A stretch of DNA of 64,000 nucleotides from Abelmoschus esculentus (lineage: Eukaryota > Streptophyta > Magnoliopsida > Malvales > Malvaceae): the NCBI GenBank assembly GCA_035048815.1, contig JAUCBN010000062.1:3172001-3236000 (forward strand), in the 5' to 3' direction. Within the stretch, counting starts at the first letter, position 1. Each line of letters begins with the position of its first letter. Under the pieces are notes generated by a model. That model made no database searches, was not told the origin of the DNA, and saw only the letters and a program-made list of their open reading frames with translations. Shown piece after piece: positions 1 through 12,419 of this stretch. A program made the translations under genes and the position numbers.

Positions 1-2734
1 CTTAACTATAGTAAAATCAAAATTTTATCTAAAAAAGGTATGAACATAATCTAAAAAGAAAGGGTTTTGTATAGTTTATTACCGGTGAATCAAAGATAAA
101 GGATTTTGATAATAATCAATTGGATTTTTATTATTTTAGTTTAGAATTAAGGCATTTTAGTTTTAATCTAAACCAAAGTTTTAGGGGTTTATAAAGATAT
201 TTTAGTTTAGTTAGGGTTGAGAATATTTAGTAAATTTTTGTTTTGGATTTACTTATTTTTTAATAATTTATTTAAATTTTAATTGTTTTATATTTTATAA
301 TGGAATAAAATTATATTCTATATATATGTATATATTTAATAGGTTAGATTCTATGTCATTTAAAATATATTATTACATATATATGACATGTCATCATTAT
401 TAATTTTTTAACGGTTCAGTTATCATAGTAGTTAAAAAATAAGTTATTTGTTAAAAAGACATAGGTCAAGGGCTAAATTTATCCAAAAAAAGAATAAGGG
501 CCAAAATGACAAAAATTATAAACGTTAAGGGTGAAAATTATCTTTATGCCTTAAATTTATATACTTCATGTTAACCACGTAATAACAATTCACTAAACGG
601 ATAAGTCTACATGGATGTCGAACACCGTCTAATATTATTAAATTAATTTATAAAGAATAAAAATCTAAAGGACTAATTATACAATTATTAATTATATGTT
701 GAGTTTATCACTCTTTCATTATTTACATTCTAAGTCCTTGAGATTTTAAATTTTTATTAATTAATTTAATAGTGTTTTACAATATTCAATATTAATGGTG
801 TTTAGCAATATTCGACGTCCTTTGTAGAATTTTCCTTCACTAAAAATCCTTAATGAATACAACAAACGTTTAACCAATAGAACCCTAACCGCCTTAGTTT
901 TGTAGGGATTGTATTTCTCTTGTTTTTAGGGTTTTTCTTCTTGAAAGTTTAGAAAGGTGACCATTCTCAACCATTTCTTTAGTTAAATTTACCATTTTTC
1001 AGGAAATATATGTTATTTATGTAAGAGATTATTGGATTAAAATTTGTAATTTTAAGTATATATTTTATATATGATGTTATTATAAAGCATAACAAAAAAT
1101 TAAATGATCGATATATCTGTCATGACTATTAAAATGTCATAAAAATGAAAGTATAGATATATCATACGAATTATTTACAATTCAACAAAGACATAATTAT
1201 AGATACTTAATAGTTGATTATTAAATTTATTAAGAGGTAGTGGTCCCAAGATTTTCTTAAAAGATCGCTGAGGCTATCTTCACCAAAGGATTCAAAGTTT
1301 TCAGTCCATCAACGAATTTAGATATGCACTTAGTTTTTTTAATGATTTGATACGATAAATGTTGGATTAGATTTAATATTTACATATGATTTAATTCTAA
1401 CAAGGGACATCATAGACTCGTCATGTTGAATAATTAAGAATATATTAATTTCTATCAAGGAAAATCACATCTGTATGATAATAATTTTCTGTATAATGAA
1501 AGGTATGCGGTTTATAATTTTTTTTATAGTTTAGGGTTAAATCTTATGCTATTGATATGTTTTTATGTTCGATTGAATTTATAAATATATTGCTTGCTTT
1601 TAATAATTTCAATTGCTCTAATCAAATAGTTTTTTTCGATTGATTAACATATATATTTGGTTTCTTTTATCGTCACATTATAAGATAATAATTATCGTGA
1701 TCTATGATCAGTCCTAACGTCAATTATGTTTAACAAGCTTTTGCATGTCAAATTCAATTTGACGAAGCGGAGGGATGTGTTTATTAATTGATGAAGCGAA
1801 TGGACTAGATCATTATTAATTTGACAAGGTATAAAAATTCACGTATATAATCATTATCTTAAATCAACCCAAAGATTATTATTTATTTAAAGGAATATTG
1901 ACATTGAATATTGTTGTATTACTATTAATCATTAATACATTACTATTTAATTATTGATTTAACATATATTGAATGCATATTGTTTATTAACATTGTTTAT
2001 AACTATCTCACTAGGCAATGTATGCTTAATATATTCATTTCTATGTATTTTCGAGTTAAACAAGGCTGATTTGAACATTTAATTATTTTTTTAAGAATTT
2101 CGACAAGTCAATAAAAGTTATTCTAATGTATATCTATCATACATACTCTTAAAATGGTAAAATAATTATTGTATAAGTCACTTTTAGTTTTCTTTTTTTT
2201 ATGCACGTATGATATGTGTGCAATATGTAGGTCCTAAATGTCAAAAATGAACATTTGAAATTAGCTAAAAATAATAAAATGTTGTATTTTTAACTAAAAA
2301 GGTAAAAACCTAGTAAACATATTCAGAATGCTATGAAATTTTGCATAATAGTAAAAAAAATGGCTAATAACAACATGGTTATAAAATTTTACTACATTTG
2401 GACATGATTTGACAGGTTAAATTGATTAAAAACCAGAAAAATATCATTATAGACTTATCTATATCGATACACGTGATGTCGTATTGATACGGGCTTGCAT
2501 AATTGAATCCAAGATAAAGGGCTTACCGATGTTTCACAGTGCGTATTGGTACAAAATTTCAAAACTAAAATTTTAATGGAACCCTCATACCGATACGACT
2601 AGGGGTCACTATGGTATATCAAACCCCAAAATGTGGAATTTTGAGGGCAAAGTGTATCGATACGGGCTTAACCATTTTAGCGATCATGGTAGGTGTATCG
2701 GTACTATATACACCGTACCGATACAAAAAAAATA
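1..2734. other. AT-rich intergenic DNA without a recognisable gene
   Basis: No open frame longer than background and no recognisable protein similarity is visible on either strand. From about 2460 to 2720 the sequence contains several TATCGATAC-type palindromes, the same motif found in LTRs elsewhere in this window, so this end is probably degraded LTR sequence. The rest is unassigned AT-rich DNA. Confidence 0.6.
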
Positions 2735-3378
2735 TTATTAAAATTCTAAAATATTGAAAATAAACCTAGCGTATCGATACGATAGGACCCACATCAGTAC
2801 AACCCTTTAGCCTTATGAACTTACTAAACTTTGTCAAGTTGTATCCATACGAACATAAGGTGTATCGATACGAATTCTTTTAATTCTGTTAAAATTCATT
2901 AAAATGAACTTTTAGATTTTTTTTATAGTTTAGTGCTTTAATGAAAGATTAAATTGAGTAGGTAAACGACCTCTAAATAGATTAAAATTTTATAGGACCA
3001 TTGATTATAGGTTTAATTTTAAGTTGGTAATAAGAATTTTTGATAAGGACACTTAATTTGTAAGAATTATATTTTAGACCTTAAAACTTTGAAAAGTTTT
3101 AATTTGGTTAAGTTTTGATAAGACCAATAGTATACAGATTCAATGAACCTACCATGATAATAATGTATCACATAAAACATCATCCCTTAATGAACCATAA
3201 ATTATTGAATAAAATATTGCATTGAATACCTAACTACCTTTTGGTAACACGCTTCGACCTAGTTCTCTACTAGGCCGAGAAGGGAGTATTACATAATCCC
3301 TAGTATGTATTTATACAATATATTGTTTGTTTACAAAATTAAATTGTATAAAAAAAATTCTATTCAAAATACATCAAT

Positions 3379-4335
3379 CACTAGACTAAAATAGGTCTAT
3401 AACAACAATTTTGGTGATATTTTTGTAACTAATGTTGCTAAATTTGTATTTTTGGCGACATTTTAAAACAAACACCATTAAAAATACATATAGTGGTGTT
3501 TTAGTGGGAAACACCGCAATAGGTCCATTCTTAGTGGCGTTTTTAAAAAAATATCGTTACAAAAAACATATAGTGGCTTTTTAGAAGAAAACACCGCAAT
3601 AAGTCCATTCTTTAGTGGCATTTTGTTACAAATGTCGTTAAATAGTACATATAGCGGCATTTTAGAGAAAAACGCCGCAATGTCTATTTTAGCATCATTT
3701 TTTTGACAAAAATAGATCTCAACTTAACGATATTTTATAGCACAAACGCCGTTATTTGTTATGACATGAACAATATCTCACATTGAAAAGGAAAGAACAA
3801 ACTAGGTGTTATTCAAGTTAAAACCAATAGTTGTTTGGGCATCACCTTACTTGAACAAGATCGATCCTATATGCTTGTACCTTTATATCCTTGAGTTCTA
3901 GATAAGATTCTAAGTCTAGTTGGTAATCAGAGCATGGTTACCAGCCCAGAGTTCCGATCGTTAGTTAGCACAGTAGAACAAAATTATTTCGTTCGACATA
4001 TTGTCAACGATTTTGATTGAAAAGACCATCAAAGAACAAGTTTTTCCTGGCATTTTATCTAAAACCCCATCAAAGAATAGATTTTTCCCAATGTTTCTTA
4101 TAAAAACGTCACCAAAGAATAAATTTTTTCTGACATTTGTAACTAAAAACGCCACCAACAAGTTTTCGTTGTCTTTTTTGACTAAAAATGCCACCACATA
4201 ATGGTTTTCTCAAACGTTTCTTACAAAAAAAACGTCATTGTTTACTGGTAACAATAATGGTGTTTGTATGAGAAAACGCTGAAAAAGTTTGCAGCGTTTT
4301 CTTACAAAGTGTTTGCTGTGACGTTTTTCATAGTA
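3379..4335. mobile_element. Non-autonomous CACTA-like transposon, left-arm copy
   Basis: The element begins with CACTAG at 3379 and ends with TAGTA at about 4335, close to the CACTA/TAGTG termini of the En/Spm superfamily. Inside are many short units with GCGTTTT or AACGCCGC cores in both orientations, spaced about 60 bases apart, as in the subterminal repeats of CACTA elements. No transposase is present. A 3-bp target duplication could not be recognised, so the exact right end is uncertain. The small frames around 3478-3660 and 3961-4201 are repeat units rather than genes. Confidence 0.6.
3758..3945 (+). mobile_element. LTR and primer-binding-site remnant inside the CACTA-like element
   Basis: The segment starts with a TGTTATGACATG-like LTR head. 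It runs through about 160 bases that look like a short LTR and is followed at 3921-3933 by TGGTAATCAGAGC. That string matches, with one extra A, the TGGTATCAGAGC primer-binding site complementary to the 3' end of initiator methionine tRNA. This layout fits a TRIM or a truncated LTR retrotransposon carried inside the DNA transposon. The mirror copy is at about 21972-22150, so the chimera predates the inverted duplication. Confidence 0.55.
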
Positions 4336-4576
4336 TCGGAAAAATTTCTAACAGCGTTTTAAAATACCGAGAAAGAGTTAAAAAAAATATGAAAAAGATG
4401 TGTTTTGGTTTAGTGAAGAGAGAAGTAGAGTTCTTCAAGCTTTGAATCGCTATGCCCTACCTCTGTAGATCCCATTTTAACAGTTGTTTTTTATAAACAT
4501 CTTGGACTACGGAAAATGTAATTTTGGTCCCATAGTTTTAACAATTGCATTATGTCGTTTTTTAGTGTTTGTACAC

Positions 4577-4785
4577 GAAAAATTATTAAGTGAACTTTGT
4601 TCACCACGTCATCTGTGGTCTCAACCAATCAGGTTTATTCATCTCAATTTTTTTAAGGTGAATCATCTTCTCTTTTCTAAATGTAATTACTGGGTGGGTA
4701 GTTATTAAGTAGTTATTTAAAGATAAACGGTCCTAATTGCTTGAACCATGGATGAGGTAGTGTACATGGTTCACCTAATAATCTC
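4577..4785. mobile_element. 209-bp MITE present only in the left arm
   Basis: It is flanked by the direct repeat GTTTGTACAC at 4567-4576 and 4786-4795. The right arm of the inverted repeat carries a single uninterrupted copy of that site at about 21331-21345. The ends form imperfect terminal inverted repeats (ATTATTAAGTGAAC against GTTCACCTAATAAT). A second member of the family, about 211 bp, is at 54857-55067. A 9-10 bp duplication and this size suggest a Mutator-type MITE. Confidence 0.8.
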
Positions 4786-4905
4786 GTTTGTACACAGTTA
4801 TTAAGAGACGAATGTCTAACACTTGTTCAACTTTTAGAAGACCCTGCGTTATATCACTAGACCTCGATTTTTCATATTTAAATGTAACTAACTTATCTCC
4901 CTGGG

Positions 4906-6848
4906 TAACGACCCAGATTCGGATCAGAGTGTCGGTTTAACCTGATGGGTTTGGGCTTTGGTTTTGGGCCTTGTTGGGTTGAGTGTTGGGCTTTTTTGAT
5001 TGAGGGTGTTTTAGTAATCTTCTAATTGAGGACAAGAAAAGGTGAAAGAGAGGGTTTTTTTTCTACAGAGTGATATCACCCCTTACATCTCTTTTTCTTC
5101 ATCTTTATTTCTTGGCAAGAAGAAGAGGAGAGTGGCTAAAGGAGGAATCTTTGTTAGTTGGTTGAAGAATCCTGGTTTAGGTCTTGAAGGTAAGTTTTAG
5201 AGCTGCCAAGGATCTATACAAAGAGAGAAGGAAGTGGGAGAACCTTCTACAAGTCTTGGAAAGAAGAAAGCTTGAGGAGGAGTGGTTTCGGGTTTCATCG
5301 CTGTTTTTGCAAGAGGTTGGTACTCCCAACTCTTCTCCTCATCATCCTTGTCATGGTAGAATGCATTTCATGTAAATACTTGTATGTGTGCTTGGTTTCA
5401 TGAGCTTGGTAGGCTTTAATAGTGATTTTCGTGTTAAGGGGATTGATGGTTAGAAAATGATGTTAAAACACTTTAAACATCCTTAAAACTTGATAGGAAC
5501 ACTTTAGAATCGATTAGAAGTAGTTTGGGAATGAATCCTTAAAATTTCTAAGTGAAACCTGTAGTTTCGTGCAGGGGGTATCGATACACGGGCCACCGGT
5601 ATCGATACCCCTGATAGAAAATAAGCTGAAGGGGAGGGGTATCGATACAGGTATCGATACCAAGCCCTCTAGTGGCATATTAGATTTGATACTAGTATCG
5701 AATCCAATAATCCCCCTTTTGTTGACTTTAAAATTGGTCAAAGCGTATCGATGCCAGTATCGATACCCATATTTCGATATCCCACATAAGGGTATCGATA
5801 CCCCTGCAAGAACTCGACAAGTTTGGTTTTGTTTGAGGTTCGATAAGAGAATTAAGGGTCAAAATGAATCTTATAAATAATTAAATGAATTGTTATCATA
5901 AAATTGATGATTTTAACCCCAAAAAGGACTAAGTCTTGATGAGTCTTAGTATGCTTTGTTGTTAAGGTCCTAGGTGGACCGTTTGTGTGGTTTGAGTCAC
6001 TGTTTGATGGAAATCCGGATATCCAAAAGTGTTGCAACACGTCGAAGGTCATCCGATGTAACTTTCCGGGTGATGTATAGAAGACTTTTATTCCGAGTGT
6101 TGGGCTGCCTCACTCGAAGATGTTCGATGTAACATTCCGAGCATGGGATTGGTTGGGCGGCCTCCATCCCTTTCCGAACGTTGGGCGGCGTCGTTCGAAG
6201 ATGTCCGATGTAACATTCTGAGCATAGGATTTGAGGGCGACCTCAATCCTAAGTGTAGGATCCTGGTGTTGTGTGGACGCGAGCCTCACTCTTGTGTGTT
6301 ATTTTGTGATGTGACATGTATATGCTATGTGCGATATTATACATTGTTTATACCATGTGTTAGGCAATCATGTTAGACCATCATATCATGCACGATATTT
6401 ATATGCTTTGCCTTACTGCTTATGATATGCATGATTTTGGGCTGAGTTCGGCGTACCCACTGAGCTTCTGTAGCTCAGCGTTCAAAATTTGTTTTCGTGC
6501 TTAGGTTAGGTGAAGCCGGTTTCTGTGGAGCACCATCGAGGTTTGGATTTCAGCATCGACTTTGTTGTCAGAGTACATTTATTAGATGTAGTGGGCTAGT
6601 ACTTAGTCGAACCCTATATGTATTTTGTAACTCTGTTTATTATTTGAGTCGAATGTTTAAATGATTTGTAATAATTTGGAGCTCCAGCTATTTTGAAATT
6701 ATTCAGGCTTATGTTTTAAACTTATATGGATTTTATGAATCGTATTTTGGACTTGAGTTGGATTTTGTTATTGGGATTTTGAAAGAAATTTTGAAATATA
6801 GGTTTTGGGCCTCCGGCCCAAACGTGACGTCCGGATCGGGGTGTTACA
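4906..6848 (-). mobile_element. Solo LTR-like element with TATCGATAC motifs
   Basis: Read on the minus strand it begins TGTAACACC at 6848 and ends near 4906. It shares landmarks in the same order with the LTR at 57645-59788: a GCTCAGTGGGTAC-type block (here about 6450-6490), TATCGATACC palindromes (5578-5810) and a GGGCCT-rich pyrimidine/purine end. No internal gag or pol is attached, so it looks like a solo LTR. No matching 5-bp duplication was found, and the left end is approximate. The frames at 5184-5880 and 6143-6376 lie within it and are not supported as genes. Together with flanking bases it forms an insertion of about 2.3 kb (about 4818-7105) missing from the right arm. Confidence 0.6.
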
Positions 6849-7604
6849 AATGATTTCTCCATAATGCCCATGGACAGTTGCTCCCGGACTCGCCAAATAA
6901 GGCTTAGCCGATCTTATTACTATAGAATCAATTTGAACAATAAATCCTTGACACGATTTTAGTTATACGTGGTCCACTTTTAGTTATACATACATTTTCA
7001 CAAATAAACTGTCTAAGACTAAATATTGTGGATGTTTCTTCATAATAATTATGATGATAATGATGATGAGGAAAATATCAATTAAAATTGACTGCATTTA
7101 AAACGATGTTACGACATGGATCGAGCAACTCTCTAAGGCAGCAATTGCATTCCATTCTTTAAAAACATGTTTAATTTGATATTAATTTCTTCCTTAAAAA
7201 AATAATTTAATGTATAAGATAAAAAAATTACATATCCATTTATAGAAAGATATTTTAGTCTGATTCTTGAATTTCTCCATCCACCACTGCAGTTAGTATT
7301 GTTTGTTGGAGAAACTTTTTCCTTGTTTCTGTAATAAAATTGTGTTTTGCTTTCCAGATTCTAAAGTTGACAACAAATATCAGACTTCAACGAATGCATT
7401 ATTAAGATTTGTAGTTTAAGACAAACCTAACCTATAACAACAACAAGACCATCCATATATATATAACAGCATATGATTTGACGATAAAATGGAAGAAGAA
7501 ACCAACATAAATGTAGCCACTTCCCATCTAAACATAACCACAAGATAGAAACAGAAATAACTTGTATGAATCCATGATTGTGATGTCGGCTCTCAGGATG
7601 TAAT

Positions 7605-7909
7605 TTACGGACACACAGAGTCACAAGCACCACTGCCTGGATGAACAGGTTGTGTTCGACCTTGACGGGGATTTGCATCAATTAGACTTCTTTGAATCTC
7701 TTTGTGGATGTTTTCTCCTACAAAAAACCAGAAAATGAAAGCAATATATTGAGACCAACTCAGAAGAAATTCATCTCATCGCTAAGAATACTGAAAAACC
7801 TAGATATGTTATACTTACCAAATACTATGTGAGCGTTGGTGGATGAAACTGGAGGCGGGTGTAGTGAAATCTGTAGCAGTAAAACTAGAATAAAAAGCGT
7901 ACAGGCCAT
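7605..7909 (-). CDS. Candidate small secreted peptide precursor, copy A (2 exons)
   Basis: I do not recognise the family. Exon 1 is 7819-7909 and exon 2 is 7605-7717, with a GT-AG intron of 101 bases. The product is about 67 residues. Residues 1-25 form a classic signal peptide with a hydrophobic core (LFILVLLLQISL) followed by PPPVSS. After a short linker come ENIHKEI and RSLIDANPRQGRTQ. The tail is PVHPGSGACDSVCP, with a CxxxC pair next to the stop. A TATA-like TTTATATAG lies about 65 bases upstream of the ATG. Copy B in the other arm (19917-20233) keeps the start, both splice sites, the frame and the terminal VCP. The function is unknown; a secreted signalling or defence peptide is an inference from architecture. 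It could also be a non-coding relic, although the in-frame 12-base length difference argues against that. Confidence 0.5.
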
Positions 7910-7973
7910 GTTTGGATGCTCAGAAAATGGTTTCAAGGTTGAAGGCAGTGGATGATTTCAGTATTATGATGGC

Positions 7974-7983
7974 TCTATATAAA
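7974..7983 (-). promoter_or_regulatory. TATA-like box upstream of peptide copy A
   Basis: On the minus strand the sequence reads TTTATATAG about 65 bases before the ATG. The same motif is placed upstream of copy B at 19865-19871, where the leader is about 20 bases shorter. Confidence 0.35.
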
Positions 7984-8215
7984 GAAGTGTTAGTTCTTAC
8001 CCGATTCTCCCTATATTCTGGGTTTGGTCTTCCATTGTCAAGTCAAATTCAAGTTTTGTTCTTAGTTTTTGTTTGGACAAATTCTATGGTCGTATTGTTG
8101 GTTCTCTTCTCTACTCTTTGGGAAATTAAAAAAATGAGTAATTCAGTTTGTATGATAATGGGTCAGGCCACCGGGAGTAAGACTTGACTTTGTCTCTCAA
8201 ATATTCAGAGCTATT

Positions 8216-8732
8216 TGGGGTGAATCTTCGATCGAGTCTGAGTCAAAAAAATTTAAATTATTTAAGTTGACGAGTCATATTTTAACTCACTCTTTATTTG
8301 ATGTGTTTTATTTGAGTTGAGTTTAAAAAATTTGAGTTGAGTTTTCGATTTCTTATAAATATTTAATTATAATTATTTATCATGTTATAATAGGATTTGA
8401 TATAAAATTAAACGACTTTTTTAATCATATAATATATGTATATATATTTCTTTGTATGTGACAATATTTCTTTATATTTTTATATATCATATCTATATAT
8501 ATCATAAAAAAATTAAAAAACTCGTCTCGAACTTAAAAATAAATTCTTTAATTACTAAAAATTTTGAGTTATTCGAATTTTTATTTTACAACTCAAACTT
8601 TATTTAAAATTTTTTCGAGTTGAATGAGTTTATAAAATTTCGAATTGAGTTAAAATAAATTAAATATTTTTGCTTTGAATCGAATTGAATTATTCATTTT
8701 TTTCGATTCAAGTTTTACTCACCAGAACTACT
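8216..8732. mobile_element. MITE-like insertion present only in the left arm
   Basis: About 517 AT-rich bases separate two halves of a sequence that is continuous in the right arm (about 19640-19670). The ends are weakly inverted (GGGGTGAATC at the left, GATTCAAG...CTCACCAG at the right), and many internal TCGAGTT/AACTCGA units occur in both orientations. The flanks show a possible degenerate 8-bp duplication (AGCTATTT and AACTACTA), which would fit a hAT-type MITE. The ends are approximate. Confidence 0.5.
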
Positions 8733-8934
8733 AAGGAGAACCATTAAGTTTGCTTAACGAATCTACATTACATATTAGTTTCCCTTACGTGGATAAATCA
8801 TAATATTTTATGGAAAACAATTATGACAATAAATAATTATGGCTGGCATAGCTATTTCTCTAATTTAAGTGGTCTTAAGACGAGTTAAAAATTAGATCTT
8901 AAAATAAATTTTAAAAATGTTGCTATTAAGAACA

Positions 8935-9735
8935 AGTATTATCTATTAATAAGTACAGGAAAATAATTAAGAGTAGTCTATAATAATAATTTTTTTTTAA
9001 AATTTTATGCCATTAATAATAAATATTAGAAAAAATAGATCTTTAACAATAAATATTAAAAGAATTAAATTTTATGAGTAGATATATAATAACAAATATT
9101 GGATGGAAAATTATGTCTATAATAAAAAGTATTATTAAATAAGTTTGGGGGAAATTAAGAGTATGTCTTTAATAACAAATATTAAAAAAATTAGGTCCTA
9201 AAATTAAGTATTAAGAAAAAAATTGGACCCTAATATGAAATATTGTAAAGTAAAAATTTTAAGAGTAAACTCCTAATAACGAATATTGAGAAGAAAAAAG
9301 AGTCTCTAATAATAATTATTGAAAAATTAGGATCATTGAAAATCGGATCTCTAATAAATATCGAGAAAATAGATCTATAATAAAAATATTGCAATAATTG
9401 AATATTAAGAGTATGTCCTAATAACATGTATTGATAAAAAAAAATTTGAGTCTCTAATAACAAGTGTTAAAAAATTATACCCCTAATAACAAGTATTAAG
9501 AAAAAAACTTGACCCATAATAACAAATATTAAAAAATAAAATTTTAAGAGTAAAGTCTTAATAACAAATATTATGAAAAAAAAATAAATTCTAATTCTAA
9601 GTGTTAAAAATATTGACCCCTAATAACCAATATTAAAAAAGTTGATCCATAATAACAAATATTAAAAAATAAATTTAAAATAACTCTTAATAATAAATAT
9701 TAAAAAAATGGATCACAATATCAAACATCTTTAAA
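8935..9735. repeat. Degenerate AT-rich minisatellite, left-arm block
   Basis: Units of roughly 40-60 bases built around AATAACAAATATTAAAAAAATT, often preceded by AAGAGTA or GGTCC, repeat for about 800 bases. The mirror block in the right arm (18725-19205) is about 480 bases, so the array has changed length since the arms separated. No gene is visible; the frame at 9230-9463 is repeat translation. Confidence 0.6.
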
Positions 9736-9950
9736 AAAAATGGGCCTCGAGCAATCACCCCTTTTACCAAGCCTAGAGATGGTATATAAGTGTCGTAGTA
9801 AATGTTTATTTTAAAATGATTTAACTCAGAAATAAGTGTTTAAACTATATATTTTTTTCTGAAATGGGTGTTTAATGTTTTTTGCTGAAATAAGTGTCTA
9901 AACTATACATTTATTTTGAAATAGGTGTTATTTTTTTGGCTGAAATAAGT

Positions 9951-10464
9951 AGAGATGGGCACAGGTCGAGTATCGGATTTTTGGCCCACCCGCATCCGAC
10001 CCGAAGAATCATACCCTCCATCCGCCACCCGATCCGACCCGTGTTTTGGGTGAAAAAATCTAACTCGACTCGACATGACTTTTAAGCTTTAAAATCCGAC
10101 CCGACCCGAATCATTAATTTTTTTAAAATTTTGGGACTTAATTATAAAATAAAATAAAATCTAGAAAACTGATTGAAAAAAAAATAAAATTTTAGTGACC
10201 TAATTGTAAAAAAATTAATTTTAGTGACTTAATTGTATAAAATATATATAAAGAGGGATCATTATTGCAAATATCCCTAAAATATATGAAAAAATTACAT
10301 TATTAGTCCCGGGCCGGATCAGATTTTTTTTACCCTAAACCCGAACCCAAACCGAGATCACCCTTGAAAAAAACCCGAACTCAAATTTTCTACCAAAAAA
10401 TCCAACCCGATCAAACCAGGTCGGGTCAAAACCCGTCGAGTTCGGGTTCCTTGCCCATCACTAA
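9951..10464. mobile_element. hAT-type MITE nested in the TIR element
   Basis: It is flanked by a perfect 8-bp duplication, AAATAAGT, at 9943-9950 and 10465-10472. The ends are AGAGATGGGCA and TGCCCATCACTAA, forming short inverted repeats. Inside are many GGGTCGG/CCCGACC-type units in both orientations, giving strong hairpin potential. The 8-bp duplication is the hallmark of hAT elements. There is no transposase, and the frame at 9894-10085 is not a gene. Confidence 0.8.
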
Positions 10465-10589
10465 AAATAAGTACTTAAAATTTCATTCCGTTAATGTTTT
10501 AAGGTAACACCGTTAAAAAAATTATTTAACTTATAAATAGACGCCTAAACTATAATTTTCTCTGAAATATATACCTAATATTTTTTTTT

Positions 10590-10877
10590 ATTGAAATAAA
10601 TACCTAAAAGTCGATCAGATGGTTTGTTGATGTTTCCTCCGGCACCCATTCTCGCAAGGCTCCGTCTCTCATTACCTGCATGGTTAAGTAAAAATAAAAG
10701 GCAGTTTAAAATGAGACAAATGTGAGGATTTGAAAAGGAGTTAATTACCTTAGCAACTAAACTATACTTGCCCCACTCACTACTGGATAAGACTCTCAGC
10801 CTTCTTTGCACCAACATATTTTTATCCCCTTCATGCTGGTGGTGAATCCAAAAAAATATTCGAGGGTAAACACACAT
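10590..10877 (-). pseudogene. Possible captured gene fragment with an intron
   Basis: On the minus strand an open stretch encodes about 40 residues including QRRLRVLSSSEWGKYSLVAK. It ends at a canonical donor (AAG|GTAATT at about 10750). About 70 bases on is an acceptor (ATGCAG at about 10678), and the frame then continues VMRDGALREWVPEETS. Splice signals in the middle of a transposon suggest a fragment of a host gene picked up by the element. I do not recognise the parent gene. A chance frame remains possible. Confidence 0.3.
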
Positions 10878-11750
10878 AAAATTTTAAAATTTTTAGACGG
10901 ATATAATTCATAAATATTAAAAAATTTAAAGACCAATTTATAAATTTTAAAAATTTAAAAGAAAATATATAAAATTTAAAAGTTCAGAATAAATCTTCTA
11001 TGTGCATCCGCGACTGCTTCGGAATGAATACACATTTTATGTATAAATAATAGGTGTAATCAATAGCAAGCTCGTTTAAAAAGGTTAGAAGTTGTACATC
11101 AGTTACAAGAACTCTTGTGTTCAAACTTTTTTATAAGTTAAACAAATTTAGGCACTTATTTTTTTTTAAAAGATATATAGTTTAAATTAAATAACTTCTT
11201 TTAACGGTGTTATCTTAAAATATTAAGGGAATGAAAGTTTAGACACTTATTTCAACCAAAAAAATATTAGGCACCTATTTAAAAAAATATATAGTTTAGA
11301 CACTTATTTTAGCCAAAAAAATATTAGGCACTTATTTTATAAAAATGTATAGTTTAGGCACCTATTTCTGAGTTAAATTTTTTATTTTTTTTATTTCTTT
11401 AGATAAATGAAAATTTTATTCACCTAAAAGAACCAACATTGTACAAATAAAAAGAGAAACCATCTAAACTATTTATAAAATGAAATAACCTATATAAACC
11501 CAGTCCATAATTAAATTTAACGAGTCAAATCGTAACATTTCTTTTAATAAACGCAGTTGCACATTCATCTTAATCTAAAAAACAATAACATTTATTTGTT
11601 TAGATGATTTCCCATAGAATCTACCATTTATCTTAATCTAACATTTTGGGTTTAGACCAATTTTCAGACTCACCAATATTCCCATCAAATCACTTCAAGG
11701 TTCATACATAATAGGGAGCTGATGGGTCACACACCTTATAATTTTTTAAA

Positions 11751-11880
11751 AGGGAAAACTACATTAGTAATCACCCAATTTTTAGGGCGCTTTCATTATG
11801 ATCACCAAACCTTAAAATTTTTTATTATGGTCACTCAATTTTTATATTATTTTCTTTACAATCACTGTCGTTAGCTGTGG
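11751..11880. mobile_element. Half of a Mutator-type MITE
   Basis: GGGAAAACTACATTAGTAATCACC at the left end and the following GGTCACTCAATTTTT tract match the reverse complement of the intact MITE at 24310-24614. The second half is missing or unrecognisable. From 11381 to 11750 no gene is seen. Confidence 0.5.
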
Positions 11881-12419
11881 TTACCCCCCACCCACCCGAG
11901 ATGGTATATTATTTTTTTTCTTGGATATAGAACCGTAAAAATAGAAGATTTTATCTTTTCTCTAAAAATAAATAATAAGATAAATGATTGAAACAAAACA
12001 AAGATTTATTAAACATTTAGGGAGTAAATAACTTACTTTAATCGTGATTCGTCGTCTAATACACCGAGTCTCTATATAATCTCTATATATTATTTTTTTA
12101 TATTTGTGAATAAACAAATGCGAGTTTTTGAAAAAATAACGAGTTATACAACAAAGTCCAGCACAAAAAATTACTAGTTTAAGAAGTTTTTTTTTTTTTT
12201 TCAAGAGTTGAATATATTTATAGTAAATAAAAAATTCCGACAATATAAAATTTGTTATGACCATAATTATACTTCATCTGCCTGGAAAAGATCAATCCAT
12301 TCAGGGCAATCAACAACATCCTATAACAAAACATTTCACAAACACTTAAAAATTACATAATAAAAATAATAATACTCCCATAAATTAATAATAGAGGACA
12401 TTTTTTTGAATAAAGAGAT

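Larger units (their letters stand above)
2735..9735 (+). repeat. Left arm of a large inverted repeat
   Basis: This arm is the reverse complement, with interruptions, of about 18725-23268. Matched blocks in mirror order include 2760-3230 with 22740-23265, the CACTA-like element 3379-4335 with 21573-22606, 4440-4576 with about 21340-21490, 7110-7420 with 21030-21310, the peptide gene 7605-7909 with 19917-20233, 8735-8900 with 19230-19640, and the AT-rich repeat 8935-9735 with 18725-19205. The left arm is longer because it took a MITE, an insertion of about 2.3 kb and a second MITE that the right arm lacks. Matching was done by eye, so arm ends are good to a few tens of bases. Whether the arms arose by inverted duplication or transposition is not shown. 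Confidence 0.85.
9820..11376. mobile_element. DNA transposon with long repeat-rich terminal inverted repeats
   Basis: The left end starts TTTAACTCAGAAATAAGTG and the right end finishes with CACCTATTTCTGAGTTAAA, its near reverse complement. Each terminal region (about 9820-10610 without its nested MITE, and about 11140-11376) repeats units with TAGTTTAGGCACTTATTT or the complement. A clean target duplication was not found. Between the terminal repeats, on the minus strand, is a possible captured gene fragment (see 10590-10877). Long TIRs around a non-transposase fragment would fit a Pack-MULE, but the superfamily is not proven. Confidence 0.5.
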
